Source of the DNA: Eubacteriales bacterium
GTDB lineage: Bacteria > Bacillota_A > Clostridia > Lachnospirales > Lachnospiraceae
Length of the DNA stretch: 37,460 nt
Assembly: GCA_030527765.1 (NCBI GenBank)
Contig: JAUNAE010000001.1
Coordinates: forward strand, 1-37,460
Direction: 5' to 3'
Position 1 is the stretch's first letter. Every line of letters starts with the position of its first letter. Shown here piece by piece: positions 23,403-31,814 of the stretch. The translations under genes were made by a program, and so were the position numbers. A model generated the notes under the pieces. The model did not search any database. It was not told where the DNA came from and worked only from the letters and a program-made list of their open reading frames with translations.

Positions 23403-26400
23403 ATGGATACAGAGAAAAAAATAGCCTTTAAAAGTGCGTTCGATTATAAGGTTATCTATGCCTTTACGGTAGATGATGATAAGCACAGAGGATTAATAAA
23501 GATCGGTGATGCCACACTACATTCTGATGAGGCGGTTGATAAATTGCCTCCTAATTGTCGTGCATTAAATCAGGCAGCTCTTGCACGAATTAAGGAGTAT
23601 ACCAATACAGTCGGTGTAACACCAAATTTATTACATACAGAACTTGCCGTAAAAACTGTGAAAGGTAAGGACGGCTCATTCTCTTTAAAAGCTTTTCGTG
23701 ATCATGAAGTACACAAAGTTCTTGAAAATTCAGGAATTAAAAAAGCCAAAATCGATGATACTACTGGACGTGAGTGGTATCGGATTGATAAGGAAACCGC
23801 TATTGAAGCGATTGTAGCTGTAAAAAAGAATTTTGCCAATCTCAGCAATTCTACTGTTACAGAATTCATTCCTATTGTATTCAGACCGGAACAGAAAGAA
23901 GCCATTGAACGGACAGTAAAACAGTTCAAAAAAGGAGATCGTATGCTCTGGAATGCAAAAATGCGTTTTGGTAAGACGCTGAGTGCTCTTGAAGTAATAC
24001 GGCAATGCGGATACAAAAAATCCATCATTCTTACTCACAGACCTGTTGTAAATGAGGGGTGGTATGAGGATTTCACAAAAATATTTCATGGGACAGGCTA
24101 TCGTTATGGAGCAAAGAGTAAAGGATATACTGTAGAGGACTTAGTAAAAACAAATGGCAGCTTTATTTATTTTGCTTCCATTCAGGACTTACGAGGCTCT
24201 GAAGTTGTAGGCGGTAAATTCGGTAAGAATAAGGATATCTTTGATACTATTTGGGACTGCGTCATTGTTGATGAGGCTCATGAAGGCACAAAAACCGCAC
24301 TGGGTGATGATACTATAAAAGCTATCGTAAAAGAGGATTTACACAAGACTAAGCTCCTTGCTCTTTCCGGCACACCATTCAATATCATGGATGAGTATGA
24401 TGATGATTCTATCTATACATGGGATTACATCATGGAGCAGGAAAATAAATCTGAATGGGATAAGCTTCATTTTGGAGATTCCAATCCATATGATGAATTG
24501 CCGGAACTTAGAATCTATACCTATGACCTTGGTGATTTATTGCATAACGGCAATTATATTACTTATGAAGATAAGGCGTTTAACTTCCATGAATTTTTCC
24601 GTACATGGACAGGTGATTTCAAAGCAGACTATGCTCAGATGCCGGACACAGCGAATATTGGAGACTTTGTGCATGAACAGGATATCTGGTCGTTTCTGAA
24701 TCTGATGACAAAATCAGATGATAAGAGCGCTTATCCATTTTCAAGGGAAGAGTACCGAGATTTATTCCGTCACTCACTATGGATGGTTCCGGGGGTTCGT
24801 GAAGCGAAGGCTTTAAAAGCACTCATGGGCAAACATCCTGTTTTTGGTAATGGACAGTTTGAAATTGTTAATGTTGCAGGAAGTGACGATGAGGAATCAG
24901 CAGATGCATTGAACAGCGTTAGAAAAGCAATTGCAAAGGCTGAGAAAGTTGATACGTATACAATCACTCTGTCATGCGGCAAACTGACTACAGGTGTAAC
25001 GGTTAAAGAGTGGACAGCTGTATTTATGCTGTCTGGATCCTTTTCTACATCTGCAGCTAACTACCTGCAGACTATTTTTCGTGTACAATCTCCATGTAAC
25101 AAAAACGGAAAAATAAAAGAGACTGCCTATGTATTTGACTTTGCACCGGATCGAACACTGAAGATGATATCTGAAGCTGTTTCCGTTTCGAGAAAAGCTG
25201 GAAAGACAAATGATGGAGATCGCAAGATACTTGGTAAATTCCTAAACTACTGTCCGGTTATTTCAATCGCTGGCTCTCAGATGAAGGAGTACAAGGCAGA
25301 CAAATTGTTACAGCAGTTGAAGAAAGCCTATGCTGATAAAGTTGTACGTAATGGCTTCGATGATACAAATCTATACAATGATGAGCTGTTCAAATTGCAA
25401 GATTTGGATCTGAAGAAGTTTGAGGATCTGAAGAAAATCATTGGTAAGTCCAAGGCAGCGGAAAAGCCAAAAGACATCGATGTCAATAAGCAGGGATTGA
25501 CAGACGAGGAATACGAAGAACAGGAAAAACTCGACAAGAAGAAAAAGAAAAAAGAACTCACCGAAGAAGAAAAGGCACGGCTTGAAGAACTGAAGAAAAA
25601 GAAAGCTAATAGAAATAATGCTATCTCTATTTTGCGTGGTATTTCTATCCGTATGCCACTGCTTATTTACGGTGCTGATATCCCTTATGATGAGGAAATC
25701 ACGTTAGATCGTTTCGTTGAGCAGGTGGATGATTCATCTTGGGATGAATTTATGCCAACAGGTGTAACCAAAGCTGTATTTGCAGAATTCAGAAAATACT
25801 ACGATGAAGATGTCTTCATTGCTGCAGGACGGAGAATCAGAAATATTGCTCGTGAAGCAGATACTTTGAATCCTACTGATCGTGTTAAGAAGATTGCAGG
25901 ACTCTTTGCATATTTCAAGAACCCAGATAAGGAGACAGTGCTCACACCATGGCGTGTTGTTAATATGCATATGGCTGATTGCTTGGGTGGCTACGACTTC
26001 TTTGATGAAGAACATAAGGAAACCTTGGATGCTCCTCGCTTTGTGGACAAGGGGCAAGTTACTGCTGATACATTTGCTAATCCGGAAGCACAGATATTGG
26101 AAATCAATTCCAAGACAGGTCTCTATCCTCTGTATGTTGCTTATAGTCTTTATCGTGCAAGACGTAAGACACTTTCATTGAATTATGAGATAACACTTGA
26201 AACTGAGCGTGATATATGGAGAGCTACAGTAGAGCAAAACGTCTTTGTCATCTGCAAAACACCTATGGCCAAGCAGATAACAAAGCGGACGCTTGTAGGA
26301 TTTGATAATGCAAAAGTTAATGCACATTGTTTTGATGATCTAATCAATCAGATGAAAAACAAACAACAACAATTTGCAGATCGGGTTTTGAAACCCAGAT

Positions 26401-27431
26401 TATGGAAGAAGGAGAGAAATCTAAAGATGAAATTTGATGCAATTGTCGGTAATCCTCCATATCAGGAGATGGATGGTGGAAATCGAAATAGCTCTAGCCC
26501 TGTCTATCAGTACTTTGTACAACAATCAAAAAGTCTCGCTCCGGGGTATATTTCGATGATTACGCCATCTCGATGGTTTGCTGGTGGAAAGGGATTAGAT
26601 GACTATCGTGCAGAAATGTTAGCAGATAAAAGGATTAGAAAGATTATTGATTATGTAGATAGTAACGAATGTTTTAAGGGTGTAGATATTGCGGGAGGTA
26701 TTAGTTACTTTTTGTGGGACAGTAATTACAATGGATTATGTAATTTTACGTCTGTAAGAGGTGCTGATATTAATAGCATGGAGAGAAAATTAGATGAATA
26801 TGATATTTTAATCCGCAATAATATATCTGTGAAACTATTAGAGAGAATTACTAACAGCGAGGATGAAAAAATGGATCGGTATGTTTTTTCAAGAAATGTA
26901 TTTGGTATTTCTACCACTGAACATGGACAAAAGAAAAAAGATACCAGCCATCAGTTGACATTGGTATGTAGTCAAAAGGGAAATCAATTAGATCTCGCAT
27001 ATGTTTCGCGTGATATTGTTCAAAAAAACCAAGAGTTAATCGATAAGTATAAGGTCGTAATCGGAAGAAGTGTACCAAGAAATGGTGAAGTAGGTGTCGA
27101 TCCGTCAGTGGGATATAGAGCTATAACAACGGTTCATATTTTTGGAAGAAATACTGTTTTTACGGATACATATCTTTTACTGAGTTATTTTGATACGCAA
27201 GAAGAAGCGATTCATTTTGCGAAGTATATGACAATGAAACTGCCTAGGTTTTTGTTACATGAAACATACAGCTCTATGGCGATATCTAAAGAAAATTTTC
27301 GATTTGTACCATATTTGGATTATTCACGCGAGTGGAGTGATGGCGATCTTTATGCTCGCTATGAGTGTACTGAAAAAGAGCAGACAATGATTGAATCGAT
27401 GATGAGACCTTTAGAATATGTCGTTCACTAG
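23403..27431 (+). CDS. GIY-YIG nuclease, SF2 helicase and NPPY methyltransferase-half fusion (restriction-modification)
   Basis: A 1342-residue multi-enzyme. Residues 10-125 resemble a T5orf172/GIY-YIG nuclease (IYAFTVDDDKHRGLIKIGDA, FRDHEVHKVL, GREWYRI). Residues 155-640 are an SF2 helicase: Walker A MRFGKT (K191), DEAH at 290-293, SGTPFN and QTIFRVQSP. A Lys/Glu coiled linker lies at about 700-735. From 1009 a new domain begins MKFDAIVGNPPYQEMDGG (NPPY 1017-1020), the catalytic and target-recognition half of an Eco57I-type adenine methyltransferase. No SAM-binding motif I is seen in this protein; it is supplied by the 314-residue neighbour. Cleavage, translocation and modification would thus sit in two polypeptides. 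An AAGGAG 12 bases before an in-frame ATG at 26427 could also start the last part separately. Confidence 0.8.
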   Translation: MDTEKKIAFKSAFDYKVIYAFTVDDDKHRGLIKIGDATLHSDEAVDKLPPNCRALNQAALARIKEYTNTVGVTPNLLHTELAVKTVKGKDGSFSLKAFRDHEVHKVLENSGIKKAKIDDTTGREWYRIDKETAIEAIVAVKKNFANLSNSTVTEFIPIVFRPEQKEAIERTVKQFKKGDRMLWNAKMRFGKTLSALEVIRQCGYKKSIILTHRPVVNEGWYEDFTKIFHGTGYRYGAKSKGYTVEDLVKTNGSFIYFASIQDLRGSEVVGGKFGKNKDIFDTIWDCVIVDEAHEGTKTALGDDTIKAIVKEDLHKTKLLALSGTPFNIMDEYDDDSIYTWDYIMEQENKSEWDKLHFGDSNPYDELPELRIYTYDLGDLLHNGNYITYEDKAFNFHEFFRTWTGDFKADYAQMPDTANIGDFVHEQDIWSFLNLMTKSDDKSAYPFSREEYRDLFRHSLWMVPGVREAKALKALMGKHPVFGNGQFEIVNVAGSDDEESADALNSVRKAIAKAEKVDTYTITLSCGKLTTGVTVKEWTAVFMLSGSFSTSAANYLQTIFRVQSPCNKNGKIKETAYVFDFAPDRTLKMISEAVSVSRKAGKTNDGDRKILGKFLNYCPVISIAGSQMKEYKADKLLQQLKKAYADKVVRNGFDDTNLYNDELFKLQDLDLKKFEDLKKIIGKSKAAEKPKDIDVNKQGLTDEEYEEQEKLDKKKKKKELTEEEKARLEELKKKKANRNNAISILRGISIRMPLLIYGADIPYDEEITLDRFVEQVDDSSWDEFMPTGVTKAVFAEFRKYYDEDVFIAAGRRIRNIAREADTLNPTDRVKKIAGLFAYFKNPDKETVLTPWRVVNMHMADCLGGYDFFDEEHKETLDAPRFVDKGQVTADTFANPEAQILEINSKTGLYPLYVAYSLYRARRKTLSLNYEITLETERDIWRATVEQNVFVICKTPMAKQITKRTLVGFDNAKVNAHCFDDLINQMKNKQQQFADRVLKPRLWKKERNLKMKFDAIVGNPPYQEMDGGNRNSSSPVYQYFVQQSKSLAPGYISMITPSRWFAGGKGLDDYRAEMLADKRIRKIIDYVDSNECFKGVDIAGGISYFLWDSNYNGLCNFTSVRGADINSMERKLDEYDILIRNNISVKLLERITNSEDEKMDRYVFSRNVFGISTTEHGQKKKDTSHQLTLVCSQKGNQLDLAYVSRDIVQKNQELIDKYKVVIGRSVPRNGEVGVDPSVGYRAITTVHIFGRNTVFTDTYLLLSYFDTQEEAIHFAKYMTMKLPRFLLHETYSSMAISKENFRFVPYLDYSREWSDGDLYARYECTEKEQTMIESMMRPLEYVVH

Positions 27432-27853
27432 AAATTGATAAATAAGATGTTGAAGTATGGTAAGTGCCATTTTTCAGCATCTATTATTAAGGTGAGGTAT
27501 GCTTATGCTGATAAACAATAGTAAATTTCTTTTTTCTTAAAGGTACACCAATAACGTCTGCTTTTCACATATTACTTGATCACTATCTATGAAAGCCAAA
27601 TTGTGGGAGAGATTTTTGAACAGGACTTTCTGGAGGTCTTGTACTCATCCACGATGCGGAGAAGGAAGCGTCAAAAAACGTATTCTTATATTTAATTTTC
27701 TTTTGGTGGAGCTACATCATTTCTGCGCCTCGGCTCACCCGGCGGAGTGTAGCGTTGAAATTTTGGTAGGTTCTGACACTGTCTGCATCTGGTGAAAATA
27801 AGGGAGCGCCTATTGTTTGGCGAATTATGTCGAAACTTTACGAACGATTTAGA
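27432..27853. other. Gene-poor junction behind the restriction-modification island
   Basis: About 420 bases with no convincing gene. A hairpin with arms AGATGTTGAA and TTCAGCATCT around ATGG/CCAT lies near 27447-27483 without a T tract. A short closed frame at about 27556-27693 (reading FEQDFLEVLYSSTMRRRKRQ) looks like the tail of a lost gene, but I do not recognise it. Confidence 0.4.
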
Positions 27854-27883
27854 TTGAAGATACCGTTTTTTACGCAATATAAT
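27854..27883 (+). promoter_or_regulatory. Promoter of the 65-aa protein and WYL regulator
   Basis: TTGAAG (27854-27859), 18-base spacer, TATAAT (27878-27883); start near 27890, just before the GAAAGGCGGTG ribosome binding site. Confidence 0.75.
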
Positions 27884-27906
27884 TTATCGTGAAAGGCGGT
27901 GATAAG

Positions 27907-28104
27907 ATGAATAATTCTGTACTTCAGACATTAGCAAAACAGCACCATGTGACCGTAGATGAAATACGAGCAGAGATGGAGTTTGCGATTGAGGAAGGAT
28001 ATAAGAAGCAGACAGCAACATGGCAGAAGTTGTTTGGTGATAGGAAACCAACTATCGAGGAATTTCTGGATGCCATGGTGCAGCAGATAAAAAAGACCTA
28101 TTAG
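27907..28104 (+). CDS. Small conserved hypothetical protein (65 aa)
   Basis: GAAAGGCGGTGATAAG precedes the ATG. The protein MNNSVLQTLAKQHHVTVDEI... is all-helical, with a helix-turn-helix-like start (LQTLAKQHHVTVDEIRAEME) and a C-terminal PTIEEFLDAMVQQIK. Similar short proteins in gut Clostridia are sometimes labelled as sporulation-initiation-like, though I see no clear Spo0A homology. It is followed by the WYL regulator and probably shares its transcript. Confidence 0.6.
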   Translation: MNNSVLQTLAKQHHVTVDEIRAEMEFAIEEGYKKQTATWQKLFGDRKPTIEEFLDAMVQQIKKTY

Positions 28105-28178
28105 AGAATCGTCTCCAAAGGGTTATAGAGAAGAATATTAAATAAAAATTGCATAGTAAAAGCGGAGGAGGATAGCCA

Positions 28179-29162
28179 ATGGCTTCATTTGATCAAAAAC
28201 TCCGTACTCTACGCCTGATGGAGATTCTTTTGGAACGTACTGATGATAAGCATATGTTGAATGCATCGGACTTATGTACGATTCTGGATCAGGAATATGG
28301 CATTAGTACGGATCGAAGAACAATATATACAGAGATGGAAGTTCTGGATAAATTCGGACTGGATATCCAGCAGAAGAAGGGAAAGAATCCGGGTTACTAC
28401 ATTGGTGCCAGGGATTTTGAACTGCCGGAGTTAAAGCTTCTGGTGGATGCGGTGCAGTCTTCCAAGTTTATCACGGAGAAGAAATCGAAGGAGCTGATCA
28501 AAAAGCTGGAGAAGCTGTGCTGCAGGACGGACGCTGCGATGCTTTCCAAGTATGTGTTTATTGTCAATCGTCCGAAGACGGAGAATGAGACCGTCTATTA
28601 TAACGTAGATTATATTCATACTGCCATCTATGAGAATAAGGAGATCACTTTCCAGTATGCTGAATGGACAGTTAAGAAGGAATTGAAGTTGAAAAAAGAT
28701 GGATCCTTCTACGTAGTCAGTCCGTGGGCACTTACCTGGGATGATGAAAACTATTATCTGGTGGCCTATGATGCAGCAGCCGGTATTATCAAGCATTATC
28801 GCGTGGATAAGATGCAGCATACCAAGATCGTCGATGAGGAACGTAAGGGCGAGGAGTCCTTCAAGAATTTTGATTTGGCTGCCTTTGCTAAGAAGACATT
28901 TGGAATGTATGGCGGTGTGGATACAGAGATTATTCTGGAGTGCCGGAATGAACTGGCCGGTGTTGTGATCGATCGATTTGGTCATGATGTGTGGTTGACA
29001 CCACAGGGAGATGATCATTTTAGAGTCAGGGTAGTGGTATCGGTGAGTCCACAGTTCTTTGGCTGGTTGACGGGTATCGGATCCGGTATGAAGCTCGTAG
29101 GACCGGAAAATGTGAAGCAACAGTATAAGGAATATATGTTGGATGTGCTGCGGAACTACTAG
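28179..29162 (+). CDS. WYL-domain transcriptional regulator
   Basis: A 327-residue DeoR/YafY-type regulator. Residues 1-75 are a winged HTH (LRTLRLMEILLERTDDKHML, then STDRRTIYTEMEVLDKFGLD). The WYL domain begins near residue 140: IYENKEITFQYAEW, SPWALTWDDENYYLVAYD and KHYRVDKM. The central WYL triad is changed to AL-containing text, with the YYLVAYD strand kept. WYL proteins sense nucleic acids or small ligands and often control defence genes or mobile elements. It lies just downstream of the restriction-modification island and may regulate it. A GCGGAGGAGGA site precedes the ATG. Confidence 0.85.
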   Translation: MASFDQKLRTLRLMEILLERTDDKHMLNASDLCTILDQEYGISTDRRTIYTEMEVLDKFGLDIQQKKGKNPGYYIGARDFELPELKLLVDAVQSSKFITEKKSKELIKKLEKLCCRTDAAMLSKYVFIVNRPKTENETVYYNVDYIHTAIYENKEITFQYAEWTVKKELKLKKDGSFYVVSPWALTWDDENYYLVAYDAAAGIIKHYRVDKMQHTKIVDEERKGEESFKNFDLAAFAKKTFGMYGGVDTEIILECRNELAGVVIDRFGHDVWLTPQGDDHFRVRVVVSVSPQFFGWLTGIGSGMKLVGPENVKQQYKEYMLDVLRNY

Positions 29163-29170
29163 ATATTTCT

Positions 29171-29216
29171 GGTTGTCGTGATTTTTGCACATTGCTTTGT
29201 GCTACATTTTATGAGT
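29171..29216 (+). promoter_or_regulatory. Regulatory element, copy B (GGTTGTCG-GATTTTTGCACA)
   Basis: GGTTGTCGTGATTTTTGCAC and following bases match the element at 20691 with one mismatch and a shared TTTGT four bases later. The Xre-type gene starts 67 bases after the core, as the tiny gene does after copy A (61). Confidence 0.5.
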
Positions 29217-29258
29217 AGACGGAAAGTCTATCGATAAAGTGCGGGGTGGTGATGTGCG

Positions 29259-29468
29259 ATGAAAGAATTGAAGAATTGTCTGCGGGAGATCCGCACGAAC
29301 AATAATCTGACACAGGAGGAGTTAGCTGTATTGGTGGGCAGCTGCAGAGATAATATCAGCAGGCTGGAGCGTAATAAGTTCAAGAATCCGACCTATCAGC
29401 TCCTGTACGAGATCGCAGAATATTTCGATCGGCCGGTGGAAGCTATCTTCTGGTATGAAGAATTTTAG
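29259..29468 (+). CDS. Xre-family helix-turn-helix regulator (69 aa)
   Basis: A compact DNA-binding domain: LREIRTNNNLTQEELAVLVG, then CRDNISRLERNKFKNPTYQL and a C-terminal FDRPVEAIFWYEE. It is the common small Xre protein of Firmicutes elements. It faces the S24 repressor gene across a shared terminator and is preceded by copy B of the regulatory element, so it belongs to the control region of the ICE. Confidence 0.88.
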   Translation: MKELKNCLREIRTNNNLTQEELAVLVGSCRDNISRLERNKFKNPTYQLLYEIAEYFDRPVEAIFWYEEF

Positions 29469-29484
29469 AATAGCAAAATGAAAG

Positions 29485-29545
29485 CGGACTGGTGTCTGCA
29501 GTGAGGATCCAAGTGGATCTGCTGTAGATACCAGTCCGTATTTTT
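29485..29545. terminator. Bidirectional terminator between convergent regulators
   Basis: A 17-bp RNA stem (CGGACTGGTGTCTGCAG at 29485-29501 with CTGTAGATACCAGTCCG at 29522-29538, two G-U pairs), an inner GATCC/GGATC stem and T-rich flanks on both sides. It ends both the Xre gene and the S24 repressor gene. Confidence 0.88.
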
Positions 29546-30248
29546 ATCCGACAACTTTTCCGAATACTTTGAAGCGCATTCCGGGTTTTACCTGAATCGG
29601 AGTATATTTAGGATTCAGAGAGATCAGTTCAATGCCGGTATCGGTATGATGAAGCTTTTTGACATACGCTTCACCGTCTAGGTAGAAGATACCGATTTCC
29701 CCTTCATCCAGGGTTTCCTGTTCATGGATCCAGATCACCTGGCGATCGCAGTAGAGTGGTTCCATACTGTCTCCGGCAACTCTGACACCAAAGTCAGCGT
29801 TTGAGGATACTTCATCGCCTACCTCGATTTCGGAGAATTGGTCGGAATCCAGAAATTGTCCGGTTCCGGCAGATACCGGAAGATCATAAAAGCGTAGAAT
29901 ACGCGGTTCAGTCATGTAGACTGGTTCTTCACGGACATACATGCCGCTCTTGATCAGAAGGTTCATATATTCCAGCGTTTTCTTCTGACCTTCCGAATTA
30001 AGCTGGGCATATAGGTTGTTTTCAATAGCGACACCGAAAGTTTCATTGATGTCTTCAATCTCCAGTACTTCGCAGAGCGTGAAGAATTGCTGTACGTTCG
30101 GGGAGTTTACATTTTTCTCCCATTTACTCAGGGAATTCGCTTTTACGTTCAGTCCCTTCTGATTCAGAAGCTCAGCCAATTGAGGCTGTGAGAGCTTTTT
30201 TTCTTTTCTTTTGGTTGCAATTGTCTGTCCAAAATCTCTAAATCTCAT
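29544..30248 (-). CDS. LexA/CI-like repressor with S24 peptidase domain
   Basis: The start at 30248 (MRFRDFGQTIATKRKEKKLS) is chosen for its GGAGGTGG site. A 24-codon upstream extension lies in the promoter. Residues 1-60 form an Xre HTH (KLSQPQLAELLNQKGLNVKA). The C-terminal S24 domain (about 130-234) has GDSMEPLY (Ser nucleophile) and the distal EIGIFYLDGEAYVKKL with the catalytic Lys, as in LexA and phage CI. Such repressors inactivate themselves when RecA filaments form and so release the element on DNA damage. A palindrome overlaps its own promoter, indicating autoregulation. It is the main candidate for the ICE induction switch. Confidence 0.9.
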   Translation of the reverse strand: MRFRDFGQTIATKRKEKKLSQPQLAELLNQKGLNVKANSLSKWEKNVNSPNVQQFFTLCEVLEIEDINETFGVAIENNLYAQLNSEGQKKTLEYMNLLIKSGMYVREEPVYMTEPRILRFYDLPVSAGTGQFLDSDQFSEIEVGDEVSSNADFGVRVAGDSMEPLYCDRQVIWIHEQETLDEGEIGIFYLDGEAYVKKLHHTDTGIELISLNPKYTPIQVKPGMRFKVFGKVVG

Positions 30249-30280
30249 GTATTTCCACCTCCAAGGGGTCATGATTTCCT

Positions 30281-30316
30281 GTATATGACTATACTGTATA
30301 CTTATTGGAAAAGCAA
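30281..30316 (-). promoter_or_regulatory. Promoter and operator of the S24 repressor
   Basis: On the minus strand TTGCTT, 17 bases, TATAGT. The palindrome TATACTGTATA (30290-30300) and a GTATA...TATAC repeat (30281-30294) cover the -10 region, the classic place for self-repression. Confidence 0.7.
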
Positions 30317-30358
30317 GCAAAATAGATTATAAATCCTTAAATGCGGCAGATGTGCTAC

Positions 30359-30387
30359 TTGATAATGCTTTTTAAGCGATATATAAT
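30359..30387 (+). promoter_or_regulatory. Promoter of the 30488 gene
   Basis: TTGATA (30359-30364), 17 bases, TATAAT (30382-30387). It points away from the repressor and drives the hypothetical gene and probably the leader and HTH gene behind it. Confidence 0.75.
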
Positions 30388-30487
30388 ACAAGTGCAAGGT
30401 AGGAACAGATGTTCGAGTATTAAAAATCCCACAATCGATATTTGAACAGTTCCGATGAGACTAACAAATCAAGGGATGTGAGCAAGG

Positions 30488-30733
30488 ATGGATACATTAA
30501 AGGTATATGTGAAGGTCATGGCTGAATTCGATACAGACGGCGTGATGCTGCCGGTATCTTTTGTCTGGGAAGATGGTAAGAGATACGAGATCGATCGTGT
30601 CAAGGGCAAGGAACGATGTGCCAATCGTCGAGCCGGAGGAACGGGGATCATGTATACGGTGGTCGTTGGCGGTAAGGAATGCCATTTATACTTTGAGTTC
30701 GATAAGTGGTTTATGGAACGGAAGACAGCATAA
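30488..30733 (+). CDS. Conserved hypothetical protein (81 aa)
   Basis: The protein begins MDTLKVYVKVMAEFDTDGVM and has SFVWEDGKRYEIDRVKGKER, AGGTGIMYTV and LYFEFDKWFMERK. It matches a small all-beta family in Firmicutes, M..LxVYVKVxAEFxxxGxxxPxSxxWEDGRxYxIDRV, which I know mainly from mobile elements and as a neighbour of Y-family polymerases. No polymerase is present here. The function is unknown. An AAGGGATGTGAGCAAGG stretch precedes the ATG. Confidence 0.75.
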   Translation: MDTLKVYVKVMAEFDTDGVMLPVSFVWEDGKRYEIDRVKGKERCANRRAGGTGIMYTVVVGGKECHLYFEFDKWFMERKTA

Positions 30734-30744
30734 TTAAAAAGAAT

Positions 30745-30955
30745 GAATAATATCTGTAGGGAGCTGACCTTTTCCCTTTTGCCCTCTGCAGAATGACATA
30801 AGGTGCATTGCATATGAGTCAGCACAGGAACGGGTTCCACTTTCGTCCTGAGTATGCCGGTGCCTGCAATGAAGCTTGATTTATTGCTTCCCATTCAAAA
30901 TCACAGGGAAGTGGGAGTAGAACCGCCAGATCCGGTTCAAAACGATGAAGGAGAT
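30745..30955 (+). ncRNA. Possible structured leader RNA
   Basis: This 200-base gap has no gene but several pairings: CTGTAG...CTGCAG with GGG/CCC, CATTGCA with TGCAATG, CAGGA with TCCTG around a GGAAC/GTTCC hairpin, and GCATA with TATGC. No T-tract terminator is obvious. It may be a leader of the following gene. Confidence 0.35.
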
Positions 30956-30963
30956 TTTGATAG

Positions 30964-31530
30964 ATGACAGAAAGAGACTATGCGATTAAGTCTTTTAAGG
31001 AGATTACGATCAATGCAAAGAGACATACGGAGCAGCGTATGGATCTCTATTATAATAAGATTAAATCACTGATGAGTGATTATCAGGAACTGATTCTGGA
31101 GAATCAGATGGTATTGGAAGAACTGGAGCAGGAATGCCAGGATATGATCAATGAGAATATGGCCTACGCTCTTCAATATATGGATGCTTATGATTACCGT
31201 ATGAAGATCGGACATCTGAAGAAAGAAATGAACAATGTGATGCTGATCTATGGCTTGTGCGATATGGTTCATCGTGCAATGACACTGGTGAAATACTTTA
31301 CACCGCATTTCGGTGAGGAATATTATGAAGTGCTTTACAGCTGCTATTGCAGGCATAAAGGTGCTGCGGATGTGGATATTATGATCGAGCTTGGTATGAG
31401 CAGAGCAACCTTTTACAGAAAGAAGAAAGCCGCACTGAGATATCTGGGTTATTATTTTTTTGAGATCGTTGTACCACAGTCAGCCAATAAGCGATATAAG
31501 CCTTCCTTCCCTGTGGAAGAGGAATGTTAA
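30964..31530 (+). CDS. Helical protein with C-terminal sigma-like HTH
   Basis: A 188-residue, highly helical protein. The C-terminal part (EEYYEVLYSCYCRHKGAADV, then IELGMSRATFYRKKKAALRY) is a region-4/ArpU-like helix-turn-helix as in phage and ICE transcription activators. The N-terminal part is coiled (LYYNKIKSLMSDYQELILEN). It resembles the positive regulators that lie between repressor and recombination genes. An AAGGAG site precedes the ATG. Promoter targets are unknown. Confidence 0.7.
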   Translation: MTERDYAIKSFKEITINAKRHTEQRMDLYYNKIKSLMSDYQELILENQMVLEELEQECQDMINENMAYALQYMDAYDYRMKIGHLKKEMNNVMLIYGLCDMVHRAMTLVKYFTPHFGEEYYEVLYSCYCRHKGAADVDIMIELGMSRATFYRKKKAALRYLGYYFFEIVVPQSANKRYKPSFPVEEEC

Positions 31531-31588
31531 GCTATGGCGGAGACTTTATGCTGAAGTGACTGTTCGCAAGGAATAAAACAGAAGATTT

Positions 31589-31626
31589 AGGACAGCGTGT
31601 TATGGAGACAGGCTGTTCTTTTTTTG
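31589..31626 (+). terminator. Rho-independent terminator
   Basis: AGGACAGC (31589-31596) pairs with GCTGTTCT (31612-31619) with one G-U pair, followed by TTTTTTT. It ends the HTH activator gene. Confidence 0.85.
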
Positions 31627-31791
31627 CCTGAATGACAGTCTCACCACATTGATACTTTTGTGGGCAGCAATGATACGATTTCCCTTGTATATGAGATACC
31701 TCTGATACTTCGGACTGATACAATGATTATGCTGGAAGTAGAAGATCAGCAGGACAATTAAATAAGATTTTTGAAAAGCTCTATTAGGTGT

Positions 31792-31814
31792 AAAAGCCTG
31801 ATGGGGCTTTTTTT
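31792..31814 (+). terminator. Second terminator or attenuator before the sigma gene
   Basis: AAAAGCC (31792-31798) and GGCTTTT (31805-31811) followed by TTT. The space from 31627 to 31975 has no gene; a CACGGGTC/GACCGCGTG hairpin follows near 31850. It may attenuate transcription into the sigma factor gene. Confidence 0.65.

Noticed and set aside
27692..27877. Minus-strand 61-codon frame with GEPRRRNDVAPP
   Set aside because: No start context and it crosses the promoter of the next gene; no family recognised.
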